27,473 nt of DNA from SOIV01 sp964435925 (GCA_964435925.1 CAYTBG010000030.1:1-27473); one strand, 5' to 3'. Shown: positions 8,950 through 16,678, counted from the first letter of the stretch. Translations and numbers: made by a program. The notes: generated by a model from the letters alone, not told the origin.

Positions 8950-9020
8950 CTCATTTTTATCTTACACTAATGATAAATAGGAAACAATGGGACAATAAGT
9001 GCAGGATCTTGGTTTATTAT

Positions 9021-9069
9021 TGTAGTGGCTTGATTCATCCGTAGGGGCTTGATTCATCAAGCCCACCTT
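9021..9069. repeat. tandem copies of the palindromic intergenic repeat
   Basis: A truncated unit (TGTAGTGGCTTGATTCATC, 9021-9039) abuts a full one (GTAGGGGCTTGATTCATCAA then GCCCACCTT, 9041-9069). The full copy is followed by TATGTATATAATTATTTG, the same kind of tail as after the 3519 unit. Confidence 0.78.
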
Positions 9070-9090
9070 ATGGTTATGTATATAATTATT

Positions 9091-9163
9091 TGTAGGGATT
9101 TTATTTATAAAACCTAAATTTATTGGTACGATTAAAAATGTGTGTTTGATAAATCAAACACCT
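9091..9163. repeat. decayed copies of the palindromic repeat
   Basis: TGTAGGGATTTTATTTATAA leads a degenerate unit (9091-9115). GTGTTTGATAAATCAAACAC (about 9142-9161) is a perfect 20-nt palindrome with the same TTGA/TCAA core. The 8950-9270 gap otherwise contains only A/T-rich leader for the regulator gene. Confidence 0.55.
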
Positions 9164-9270
9164 AAATAATATGAGTCATAACCATACGCAATATTAATCA
9201 TAATCTTGCAGGATATGAATCAAATCCTTTTTTATGTTAAAATTCAATTAAGACTAAAAAAGGAACAGGA

Positions 9271-10731
9271 ATGATGAAAAATCGGCGGAAAGCAAAAATC
9301 TTAGTTGTGGATGACGAAGAAAACATCCGAAAATCCCTTAAAATGATTCTTGAATACGAGGGCTACAGCTTTCTTGAAGCAGCGGACGGAGAAGAAGCTC
9401 TGGATATTATAGAAGAAACAGTAGGATTGGATTTGGTCTTGCTGGATATAAAACTTCCTGGGAGGGATGGGTTGGAAGTTTTAGCAGAATTGAAAGAAAA
9501 GCCTTACAGGCCAGAGGTCGTCATGATATCAGGACATGGCACCATTAAAACAGCAGTAGATGCGACGAAGCTGGGAGCCTTTGATTTTCTGGAAAAGCCC
9601 CTTCATAGGGAAAGAGTCCTGCTCTGCATCCGGAATGCTTTAAATCAGAGCAAGCTCTTGAGAGAATGCCAGGACCTGAGGAAAAAATCAGATAAGAGAT
9701 ATGAGCTTATAGGAAATCATCCCTCGATGAAAAAACTCTGGGAAGAGATAATAAAAATATCTCCTACCAATGCGACTGTGCTTATCCATGGCGAAAGCGG
9801 CACTGGAAAGGAGCTTATTGCCCGAGCTATTCACAGTAAAAGTTTGAGGGCTAAAGAAAGGTTTGTTCAGGTGAATTGTGCTGCAATACCCGAAGAGCTC
9901 ATTGAAAGCGAGTTTTTTGGTCATGAGAAGGGTGCTTTTACGGGGGCTACAGAAAAAAAACCAGGCAAATTTGAGCAAGCAGATGGAGGAACGATATTTT
10001 TAGATGAAATTGGCGACATGAGTTTGAAAACTCAATCCAAAGTTTTGCGTGTTCTTGAAGAAGGGGAAGTTCAAAAGGTTGGCTCGAGCAAAATCAATAA
10101 GGTAGATGTCAGAGTAATAACTGCTACTAATAAGGATTTAGGAAAAGAAAAAAAGGAGGGGACATTCCGGGAAGACCTTTATTTCCGCCTGAATGTTATT
10201 CCCATTTATTCTCCTTCTTTGAAGGAGAAAAAAGAGGACATCCCCCTTCTTGTTGAGTATTTTAGCAAGATTTATGCAGAGGAAAATAATTTTAAAGTGA
10301 AGAAGTTTTCAGAGAATGCGCAAGAAGCAATGATGAAATACGCCTGGAAAGGGAATGTTCGGGAACTGAAAAACGTAGTGGAAAGATTGATTATTATGAC
10401 CGAGGCAGATATAATAGAAAGGCAAGATTTGCCGGAGCGTATCAGAGGAGAAATAGGCACATATCTTCCCGAAGCAAAGGGAATAAAAACACTGAAAGAA
10501 TTCAGGGAGTTAGCTGAGAAAGATTTTATTTTAGCCAAGCTTGAGGAGAGCAATTGGAATATATCTCAGACTGCAAGAGAAATAGATACACCACGCAGCA
10601 ATCTTTACAAGAAGTTAGAGCATTATGGCATAAAAATAGCGGCTGGAGTAGGCGAGGCGGTTGCCCCTTCTTCTCTTCGTGAGAAAGAGGGGGAGGAAAG
10701 TCCGAACTCCAAAGGGCAGGATGGTCGCTAA
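9271..10731 (+). CDS. NtrC-family sigma54-dependent response regulator
   Basis: A 486-residue two-component activator of RNA polymerase-sigma54. Receiver domain 8-125 with phospho-acceptor Asp59 and acidic pair Asp14-Asp15. AAA+ domain about 145-375 with Walker A GESGTGKE (174-181), the sigma54-contacting GAFTGA loop (221-226) and Walker B TIFLDE. Fis-type helix-turn-helix at about 430-452 (TAREIDTPRSNLYKKLEHYG). The family normally ends about here, yet the frame continues for some 30 residues (457-486) encoded inside the RNase P RNA gene; this tail is low in recognisable structure. The start ATG has AAAAAGGAA upstream. No sensor kinase is adjacent, so the signal and targets are unknown. Confidence 0.93.
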   Translation: MMKNRRKAKILVVDDEENIRKSLKMILEYEGYSFLEAADGEEALDIIEETVGLDLVLLDIKLPGRDGLEVLAELKEKPYRPEVVMISGHGTIKTAVDATKLGAFDFLEKPLHRERVLLCIRNALNQSKLLRECQDLRKKSDKRYELIGNHPSMKKLWEEIIKISPTNATVLIHGESGTGKELIARAIHSKSLRAKERFVQVNCAAIPEELIESEFFGHEKGAFTGATEKKPGKFEQADGGTIFLDEIGDMSLKTQSKVLRVLEEGEVQKVGSSKINKVDVRVITATNKDLGKEKKEGTFREDLYFRLNVIPIYSPSLKEKKEDIPLLVEYFSKIYAEENNFKVKKFSENAQEAMMKYAWKGNVRELKNVVERLIIMTEADIIERQDLPERIRGEIGTYLPEAKGIKTLKEFRELAEKDFILAKLEESNWNISQTAREIDTPRSNLYKKLEHYGIKIAAGVGEAVAPSSLREKEGEESPNSKGQDGR

Positions 10732-11034
10732 CAGCGACTCCGAGCGATCGGAGGAAAGTGCCACAGAAAACACACCGCCTCAAAGGATGAGTGTTTCACT
10801 CCTCCTATGAGGTAAGGGTGAAAAGGTGAGGTAAGAGCTCACCGTCCTGGTGGTGACATCAGGAGCGTGGTAAACCCCATCCGGAGCAAGACCAAATTGG
10901 CCCTTTTTGAGATGGCCCGTCTTATGGGGCGGGTAGGTCGCTCATCCCCTTGAGCAATCAAGGGGTTAGACAAATAACCGCACTCGCTAAATATTTTAGC
11001 GGGAACAGAATTCGGCTTACGTCCTGCTCCAGCC
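10641..11034 (+). ncRNA. rnpB: RNase P RNA, bacterial class A
   Basis: Catalytic RNA that trims tRNA 5' leaders. Conserved blocks are present in order: GAGGAAAGTCCGAACTCC (from 10693), ACAGAAAACACACCGCC (about 10763), the GGTAAGGGTGAAAAGGTG region (about 10810), AAACCCCATCCGGAGCAAGA (about 10873) and ACAGAATTCGGCTTAC (11005-11020). The ends are set by helix P1: GGCTGGAGTAGG (10641-10652) pairs with CCTGCTCCAGCC (11023-11034), with one G-U. P3 closes with a UUCG loop. The first 91 nt overlap the 3' end of the regulator gene on the same strand. No rho-independent terminator follows. Confidence 0.97.
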
Positions 11035-11164
11035 TCTTTATATTTTTGAGGAACGTCCCTTTACTCTTCTTTACTTTTGCCCAACTTCTGAAATCCAATT
11101 AAAAGATAAAAAACTAAATGCTCGTATTTCAGAGCCATCAAATATTTTTATTTTCTGGCCAAGT

Positions 11165-11593
11165 TTATATCCAGGTAGCTTGCCAGCCTTTCTTAAGTCT
11201 GCATTTTATTTTACGTTCCCTGGACATCTCTGTTGTGAGTATCTTAACTAATACGGAATAAATTTCATTTAAATCGCTATCACTGAAACATAACAGACTC
11301 GGACTTAAGCATTGTCCTATTGCAATTGTATCTTCCTCCCGGTCCGGTAAAATGAGGGCGATGCGAACTTCTTGAAGTAGATTTCTAAAAGAGAAAATGT
11401 TTAAAAGTTCTTCTTTATTAGCAACTAAAAGAATAGCGACCGGCCTCACATACCTGTACTGGCGAAGCTTTCGGTAAAAACCGTTGAATTCTTGGAAAGT
11501 CTTTATTTTTTCTTTGGGAACTAGCTTCTCTATAAAACTCAGAAGCTTGTCACCAATCTCACTATTCGTCGTTGAAAAGAAAAACAAATTCAT
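11165..11593 (-). CDS. small receiver-fold-like protein (paralogue 1)
   Basis: A 142-residue protein with no assigned function. I start it at the ATG at 11593, not at an upstream in-frame codon, because AAGGGGGG lies 8 nt before it and the paralogue starts at the same aligned position. Alternating hydrophobic strands and helices (MNLFFFST; VAILLVAN; RIALILPD; LLCFSDSD) suggest a CheY-like fold. The acidic pair and phospho-acceptor Asp expected of a true receiver are missing. It aligns over its length with the 12663-13028 product; the shared C-terminal signature is PDR-x2-(D/E)TIA-x5-L-x-P-x2-LC-x3-SD. The final 25 residues are basic and extra (RERKIKCRLKKGWQ). It is last in a minus-strand series of small genes downstream of the MEDS kinase and regulator. 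Confidence 0.7.
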   Translation of the reverse strand: MNLFFFSTTNSEIGDKLLSFIEKLVPKEKIKTFQEFNGFYRKLRQYRYVRPVAILLVANKEELLNIFSFRNLLQEVRIALILPDREEDTIAIGQCLSPSLLCFSDSDLNEIYSVLVKILTTEMSRERKIKCRLKKGWQATWI

Positions 11594-11712
11594 CTTATAT
11601 CCCCCCTTAGCAAAATCTATTTTCAAGTTTCATTTCTCATAGTAGGCGGTAGGAATCACGAATTCTGGATCTTAAGGACCGGTTATTTTGCCTATTCGCC
11701 CACTTGTGAGAT

Positions 11713-11740
11713 GGAGAAGGAAGTCTAAGCTCCCTTCTCC
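11713..11740. other. stem-loop between small genes
   Basis: GGAGAAGG (11713-11720) and CCTTCTCC (11733-11740) form a perfect 8-bp stem with a 12-nt loop, between the zinc-ribbon-like gene and the last small gene of the cluster. There is no U-run on either side, so it is not a standard terminator; it may be an mRNA stability or attenuation element. Confidence 0.45.
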
Positions 11741-11821
11741 AAATAGATGATACCTCAGGTCTGCTAATCCACGTTTAACCAATATCTAAATCTACCAGAG
11801 ACGGGAGGTTCTACATGTTTA

Positions 11822-12178
11822 TCAAGAAGAACCTTGTATCTCGCTCTGTTCATAAGTTATTTTTTCTTGGGCAACAAATTTTCTGTTCGGGCACACGCTA
11901 CAAATTTGATTAAACTCTTTAACTTTTTGTTTAGGATAAGTTAAAAAACCTGACCTGAGGGGATTCTTTACATCTTCATAACATTTTTTGGGTTCATAAA
12001 TTTTTGTTTTGCATTTCTCAGATAAATTAATAACTTCTACCTCAGTCCCATCCCAATAGAACTTTTCACATTCAACGCATTCCATCAAACTTCTCGTTTT
12101 TTTAGAACCACTTACGATCTCTTTATCGATTAGCAAAATATTTTTACCCCAGCAAAACGGACATATTTCTTTTTCCAT
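11822..12178 (-). CDS. small cysteine-rich zinc-ribbon-like protein
   Basis: A 118-residue protein, family not recognised. It has three CxxC knuckles: Cys6/Cys9 (CPFC), Cys34/Cys37 (CVEC) and Cys93/Cys96 (CSVC), plus single Cys56 and Cys66. The first two pairs would make one zinc ribbon. The third, with Cys56 or Cys66, could bind a second metal or an iron-sulfur cluster. No signal peptide or membrane segment is seen, so it is cytosolic. A strong AAGGAGGG lies 5 nt before the ATG. It starts 20 nt after the stop of the frameshifted small gene and is likely co-transcribed with it. Binding to nucleic acid or to the neighbouring signalling proteins is possible but unsupported. Confidence 0.72.
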   Translation of the reverse strand: MEKEICPFCWGKNILLIDKEIVSGSKKTRSLMECVECEKFYWDGTEVEVINLSEKCKTKIYEPKKCYEDVKNPLRSGFLTYPKQKVKEFNQICSVCPNRKFVAQEKITYEQSEIQGSS

Positions 12179-12198
12179 TATTCCCTCCTTAATTTATT

Positions 12199-12526
12199 TT
12201 AGTTATGAGTAAAGCTTTTATGATTATTTACTCGTAATCTTCGTTCCATGATTCTCTTGGAATAATCTTCGTTTCCATTGTTGTTTTCTGTTTCAGAGCC
12301 GCAAAAATTTGTTTGAAAATTAAGTAAATCGTTAAGGGCCTCCACCAAGTCTCCAATATCTTTATTCGAGGTCCATTTTTTTTTCATGAAGCTTGGCAAT
12401 CCAATCTAGAATTTCTGCAGAAGAATTGCATTTGGTTAATGGTATATAGTAAAGTTTACCACCGTTATTAGTTTTCGTGATTAAAGACAGACTTTCAATA
12501 TCAAAAGTCCAACGTCCCCATTTCAT
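12199..12526 (-). pseudogene. small gene split by a frameshift at an A9 tract
   Basis: Two overlapping frames read as one protein if a single A is skipped. Frame 1 starts at ATG 12526 (GGCGGTGG upstream) and reads MKWGRWTFDIESL...SSAEILDWIAKLHEKK, then stops at 12362. Frame 2 continues WTSNKDIGDLVEALNDLLN...SFTHN to 12199. The junction is a run of nine A on the coding strand (12376-12384). The fused product would be about 108 residues. The SSAEILDWI...KKW...LVEALNDLL pattern resembles small uncharacterised bacterial proteins I have seen but cannot name. Explanations are a sequencing or assembly error, a recent pseudogene, or productive slippage on the A tract. It is the first of the pair that continues with the cysteine-rich protein. 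Confidence 0.65.
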
Positions 12527-12662
12527 ATTTTCCACCGCCTATAGCATAAATTTCCATATTTTTGCCAAACGAATTTCTCGAGTGAGAAAGCTCCTAATTC
12601 TGATGCAAACTGCATAGTAATGGATAGCCATTGAGTGCATTCCTCTATTCCTTAAGGTGTCT

Positions 12663-13028
12663 TTATGCTTGAAGCATTTTGTTCAAAACTTCAATAACCT
12701 CCGTAAAATCGCTATTTTTATAACATAAAAAATTAGGTCTTAGTTGATGAGCTAAAGCTATAGTTTCTCGATTCCGGTCCGGAACAACGAGGATGATGCG
12801 AATGTCGCGAAAGAGATTGAGAATGGAAAGAAAATACAAAAGTTCTTTTCTGCTCTTAGCCATTAGGACAGCAACAAACGCATCATCCTTTGGTTGACGA
12901 AGTCTTGCAGAAAGTCCGTCAATCGTTCGTTCAACTTCTATATCTACCCCTGGAAATGACTTTTCTAGTAAGCCTTGAATTCGTAAACTAGCTTTATTGA
13001 TCATCGATGCAAAAAAAAGTAACTTCAC
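12663..13028 (-). CDS. small receiver-fold-like protein (paralogue 2), sigma54-driven
   Basis: A 121-residue protein homologous to the 11165-11593 product. The predicted pattern is beta-alpha-beta (MKLLFFAS, FVAVLMAKS, IRIILVVPD, FLCYKNSD), like a CheY fold, but there is no acidic pair and no Asp at the end of the third strand, so phosphorylation is unlikely. The start is GTG at 13028, chosen because it aligns exactly with the ATG of the paralogue; SD support is weak. A canonical -24/-12 promoter lies about 65-80 nt upstream, and the gene is the first one downstream of an NtrC-type regulator gene. A target or adaptor role for that regulator system is inference. Confidence 0.75.
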   Translation of the reverse strand: MKLLFFASMINKASLRIQGLLEKSFPGVDIEVERTIDGLSARLRQPKDDAFVAVLMAKSRKELLYFLSILNLFRDIRIILVVPDRNRETIALAHQLRPNFLCYKNSDFTEVIEVLNKMLQA

Positions 13029-13091
13029 TGTCTGTTAATTCCGTATATTATTTCACGAAGAATTCACTCTCTTCTGTACTTTTGTAGAATT

Positions 13092-13107
13092 AGCAAGAAA
13101 TGTGCCA
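13092..13107 (-). promoter_or_regulatory. sigma54 (-24/-12) promoter
   Basis: On the minus strand the sequence is TGGCACATTTCTTGCT, an exact match to TGGCAC-N5-TTGC with GG and GC ten bases apart. Expected transcription start is near 13080, giving a leader of about 50 nt for the small receiver-like gene starting at 13028. Confidence 0.85.
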
Positions 13108-13199
13108 AAATTTACACTAGCATAAATTCTTTATTTTTTCAGGGGTAATTACCGATTACGAAGAAATGGTTATGAATTGATTTATTTAAATCTGTTCTG

Positions 13200-13263
13200 T
13201 GAGGCAGGACTATTTTTTTTAAACAGGACAATTCTTACAAAATCGGATTTATATTAAACAGGA
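13200..13263 (-). promoter_or_regulatory. candidate activator-binding boxes upstream of sigma54 promoter
   Basis: On the minus strand TCCTGTTTAA occurs twice (13254-13263 and 13219-13228) and a related TCCTGCCTCA once (13200-13209). They lie roughly 95-170 bp upstream of the -24/-12 promoter, the usual place for enhancer sites of NtrC-type activators. They sit just past the end of the regulator gene. Assignment as its binding sites is inference. Confidence 0.4.
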
Positions 13264-13289
13264 AATTTTTGGGGATTAGGTTGTTATTA

Positions 13290-14708
13290 TCAAATGGAAA
13301 AGTCTGATTTTGATATACGATGCTTTTTTAGAAGTGCATAGAAATAGGATCTGGATATTCCCGACATCCCACACGCCTTATTGATATTTCCACTTGTGAC
13401 TAACATCAGCTCTTTTAAATATTGTTGCTCTGCTTCAATGATAGCGGATTCTCGAAAATCTTGAAGTTTTGGAAGCTCCTTGAAAGAAGTAGCGGGTTCA
13501 CCTTTTTGTTCCTCGGCTTCAAGCGCCTTACCTACTGAGGCTCTTGCTACCTGTATACGAATATGGCTAGGTAGATGTTTTGGAAATAAAACAGGTTCAT
13601 ATTGTGCAGCAACTAGAGCCCTTTCCAGAGCCTGTATCAATTCACGCACATTTCCTGGCCAGTGATACTTGGCAAATACATCCCAAATTTCAGGGGAAAG
13701 TCCTTTCATCCCTATCCTATGCCGCTCACTCAATTTTGTTAAATAGTGCATAGCCAATTCTTTAATATCTTCACAAATTTCTTTCAGCGGTGGCAACTCA
13801 ATTAGAAGAGACCGAAGGCGGAAGAGCAGATCGTCACGAAACGCTCTGCGTTTTACCATGTCATCAATATCCCGGTTAGTGGCAGCTACAAGTCTAAAAT
13901 CACTCTTAACTTCTCGATTTCCTCCAACAGGGCGAAAACGCCTCTCCTGAAGGACCCGGAGGAAGTTCTTCTGAATAGACAGAGGAAGTTCTCCTACTTC
14001 ATCTAAAAAAAGAGTCCCGCCATCAGCTTGCTTTATCAGCCCATCTTGAGATCTATCAGCACCTGTAAAGGCTCCCTTAGCGTGCCCGAATAAAACACTC
14101 TCTACAAGAGTTTCGGGAAGTGCAGCGCAATCAACAACCACAAAATTTTTTTTAGATCGTGGACTGTTGGCATGTATAGCCCAAGCAAAGAGTTCCTTGC
14201 CTGTGCCCGTTTCTCCTGTTATGAGAACGTTAGCATCGCCACTTGCTGCCTGGGCTACAATGTCCAGGCATGCTTCTATTTTTGGGCTTTTTCCGACAAT
14301 AGAATTTCGTTTTAGGGCCACTGGTCGCTTCGGTATCATCATTTCTTGACGGTACTGAAGGACACGAGCCAACGGCAGTTTTATGGCCTGTAACGAGGAT
14401 GGTTTTTGAATGTAGTCCCAAGCGCCATTTTTAATGGCAAGCTCGGCTCCATCAGGATCACCGTATCCAGTGAGAATTATGACCTCAGGGGATGAAGAAG
14501 TCTCCCGAATGGCCGGCAATATATCAAGACCGTTTCCATCTGGCATGCGCACATCAAGAAAAACAACATCAAATCTTCCTGAACGCGCAGTTTTAAGCCC
14601 ATCCTTAAGAGTGAAACAGGAGGTGGTTCTATGTCCCATGTTTTTCACCACATTGGAGACCGTCTGGCAAATTGACCTGTCATCATCAATGATTAAAACG
14701 TTTGCCAT
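13290..14708 (-). CDS. NtrC-family sigma54-dependent response regulator
   Basis: A 472-residue sigma54 activator. Receiver 3-115 with Asp52 (FLDVRMPDG) and acidic residues Asp8-10; AAA+ domain about 135-370 with Walker A GETGTGKE (165-172), GAFTGA (212-217) and Walker B TLFLDE. The Fis-type helix-turn-helix is at about 438-466 (NINKACGMSGISRSYFYALL). All elements for phosphorylation, ATP hydrolysis and sigma54 remodelling are present. The gene begins 23 nt after the hybrid kinase stop on the same strand, so the kinase is its likely partner. A consensus -24/-12 promoter with repeated upstream boxes lies directly downstream, in front of a small receiver-like gene that is its most likely target. 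A GGAT lies before the ATG. Confidence 0.94.
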   Translation of the reverse strand: MANVLIIDDDRSICQTVSNVVKNMGHRTTSCFTLKDGLKTARSGRFDVVFLDVRMPDGNGLDILPAIRETSSSPEVIILTGYGDPDGAELAIKNGAWDYIQKPSSLQAIKLPLARVLQYRQEMMIPKRPVALKRNSIVGKSPKIEACLDIVAQAASGDANVLITGETGTGKELFAWAIHANSPRSKKNFVVVDCAALPETLVESVLFGHAKGAFTGADRSQDGLIKQADGGTLFLDEVGELPLSIQKNFLRVLQERRFRPVGGNREVKSDFRLVAATNRDIDDMVKRRAFRDDLLFRLRSLLIELPPLKEICEDIKELAMHYLTKLSERHRIGMKGLSPEIWDVFAKYHWPGNVRELIQALERALVAAQYEPVLFPKHLPSHIRIQVARASVGKALEAEEQKGEPATSFKELPKLQDFRESAIIEAEQQYLKELMLVTSGNINKACGMSGISRSYFYALLKKHRISKSDFSI

Positions 14709-14731
14709 GATTTTTTATCCAAATAAAAAAT

Positions 14732-16678
14732 TCAGGCTGAGCCCTTCAACACACGCCGGATGGTTTCAGCCATATTGCGGGTGTTAATGGGTTTCATGAT
14801 GAGCTCTCGTATTCCTTGGGCTTCGGCACCTTTTTTGTTAATCATATCGCTAAATCCAGTGCACAAGATGATTGGAATATCTGGCCGGATACTCAGGAGT
14901 TCGTTGGCTAGTTCAACACCCGTCATGTGCGGCATAGTCATGTCTGTGATAACCAGATCGAATATATCCGGTTGTGCATGGAAGATCTTCAGCGCTAAGG
15001 CACTGCTTGTTTTGCCGATAACTTTATAGCCAAGACGTTTTAACATGTGCTGCACACTCTGAATTAGAGACTTGTCATCATCGACCAGGAGTATTCGCTC
15101 TGTTCCCCTGGGAATGGGAGTGGATGCAGCAGTTTCTTGTCTGATTTCACCCTTATGTCTTGGCAAAAACACATCAAAAGTGGACCCTTTCCCGAGTTTA
15201 CTCTTGACACCAATCGCTCCACCATGGCTTTTTATGATTCCATGGACAACAGCAAGTCCCATACCCGTTCCCTTTCCCGGCTCCTTTGTCGTAAAAAATG
15301 GATCAAATATGCGCTCAATTATTTTTTTGTCCATTCCACGGCCCGAATCGCTCACTGTTATCTTAAAATAAGGTCCGGGCTTTAAATCTGGAAATAGGGA
15401 TGCAGATTCGACATCGACCTCAACTTCGGCAAGCTTCACTTCCAAAACGCCTTTCTTGTCTCTCATAGCATCAGCTGCATTATTGCAAAGATTTATCAAA
15501 ACCTGATGTATTTGGGTTGCATTGACTAAGGCTAGATCAGAATCAGTTTTGATGCTTCTGTGAATCTCAATAGTTTCAGGTAACATGGACCTTAGGAATT
15601 TAAGGGCTTCTTTGATAATAGGGGCAATTTTTTCACATTTTCTTTCTATCTCTTTCTGTTGGCTAAATGTAATTATTTGATTTACCAAATTTTTTCCACG
15701 GTTTGCTGCTGTGAGTACCTGTTCTACATATTGACTCTCAAGATTTCTCTTCTCTATATCCAAAAGAGCCAACTCTGCGTTGACAACAATGGGCATGAGG
15801 ATATTGTTCAAATCATGAGCGATTCCTCCGGCTAGCGTGCCAAGCGCTTCCATTTTTTGCATTTGCCGGATTTGTTGCTCAAGTCTAGTTTGATGATCGA
15901 CAGCCCGCATTCTTTCCTCTGCTTCTTGCTTCAGTTTCTCGTTCGCATCCGCAAGTTCTCTTGTGCGCTCTTCTACCCTCTTTTCTAGCTCGTCTTTGGC
16001 TTTTTCCAGCGCTTCCTCCGTCCTCTTGCGAACTTTCAGGTTTCTCATCCGAATTTTAAATTCTACCTTTGAACGTTGGTGTCCCAGGATCTCACTTGAT
16101 GGTATGTAGTAGAAATTATCGTAGAAATTTGTACCTATCACGGCAATTGGATGCGTGCAAAGTACATCCAAAAGGAGATCTGGTTTGAAGCGACGTCTAT
16201 CATACTGACAGATAGCCAGAGATTTACTTTTAAGGAAAAAATCATTCAGCTTGGCCTCGTATTCAATCAGCCGCTCTGAGCCTGGTAGCCCTCTAAGAGC
16301 CCAGCTCATCTCGCCTGTTACACGAAGAGCCGAATAGCCCTCTTTCAGGGCACAATTTTCTTCATTCTGTAGTAATGTGATCATTTTATCAGGGTCAAAT
16401 ACTCCATCTCGCGTATAAGCCTCGTTTGCAGCCAGAATTCCAAACTGTCCACTTTGCAAGTAGGGCTCAGCCTCAATACCCTCATCATGCAGGTAATCTA
16501 GGATAACCTTATAAGCGCGGACATCTGTGATATATAATACTTTCTCACCCCTATCCAATCCAAGGCGTAAGAAAGGCGCAAGTATAGCCCTGTGCTCTTT
16601 TTCTGTGTTGTAGATACAACACAGGTGGTCTCCGGGCTTTAAATCTATTATCGTGAGAAGAGAATATTTAAGTTTCAT
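14732..16678 (-). CDS. MEDS-domain hybrid sensor histidine kinase
   Basis: A 648-residue soluble kinase. Residues 12-195 match the MEDS (DcmR-like) sensory domain, starting LKPGDHLCCIYNTEKEH. This domain is found in regulators of one-carbon or methanogen/methylotroph metabolism, but its ligand is generally unknown. A charged coiled coil covers about 203-275. HisKA follows with phospho-acceptor His288 (GGIAHDLNN), then HATPase_c with N box NLCNNAADA (Asn400), G1 DSGRGM and G2 GTGMGL. A C-terminal receiver (527-645) carries Asp579 and Lys629. No transmembrane segment is seen, so it senses a cytosolic cue. The AAGGA before ATG is unusually close to the start codon. The kinase precedes its likely cognate regulator by 23 nt. 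The attached receiver suggests a phosphorelay or feedback sink. Confidence 0.92.
   Translation of the reverse strand: MKLKYSLLTIIDLKPGDHLCCIYNTEKEHRAILAPFLRLGLDRGEKVLYITDVRAYKVILDYLHDEGIEAEPYLQSGQFGILAANEAYTRDGVFDPDKMITLLQNEENCALKEGYSALRVTGEMSWALRGLPGSERLIEYEAKLNDFFLKSKSLAICQYDRRRFKPDLLLDVLCTHPIAVIGTNFYDNFYYIPSSEILGHQRSKVEFKIRMRNLKVRKRTEEALEKAKDELEKRVEERTRELADANEKLKQEAEERMRAVDHQTRLEQQIRQMQKMEALGTLAGGIAHDLNNILMPIVVNAELALLDIEKRNLESQYVEQVLTAANRGKNLVNQIITFSQQKEIERKCEKIAPIIKEALKFLRSMLPETIEIHRSIKTDSDLALVNATQIHQVLINLCNNAADAMRDKKGVLEVKLAEVEVDVESASLFPDLKPGPYFKITVSDSGRGMDKKIIERIFDPFFTTKEPGKGTGMGLAVVHGIIKSHGGAIGVKSKLGKGSTFDVFLPRHKGEIRQETAASTPIPRGTERILLVDDDKSLIQSVQHMLKRLGYKVIGKTSSALALKIFHAQPDIFDLVITDMTMPHMTGVELANELLSIRPDIPIILCTGFSDMINKKGAEAQGIRELIMKPINTRNMAETIRRVLKGSA

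Noticed and set aside
10526..10783. Minus-strand 85-residue frame over the regulator end and rnpB
   Set aside because: It is antisense to conserved RNase P RNA structure; no ribosome site supports it.
11594..11626. Upstream start giving a 153-residue version of the first receiver-like protein
   Set aside because: The internal ATG at 11593 has a strong ribosome site and aligns with the paralogue start, while the extension would translate that ribosome site.
11713..11740. Stem-loop as a rho-independent terminator
   Set aside because: The stem is perfect, but neither strand has a following U-run; kept only as a stem-loop of unknown role.
14434..14787. Plus-strand open frame of 117 residues opposite the NtrC-type regulator
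   Set aside because: It is the complement of a well-conserved receiver domain, lacks a ribosome site and recognisable motifs, and is best explained as a shadow.
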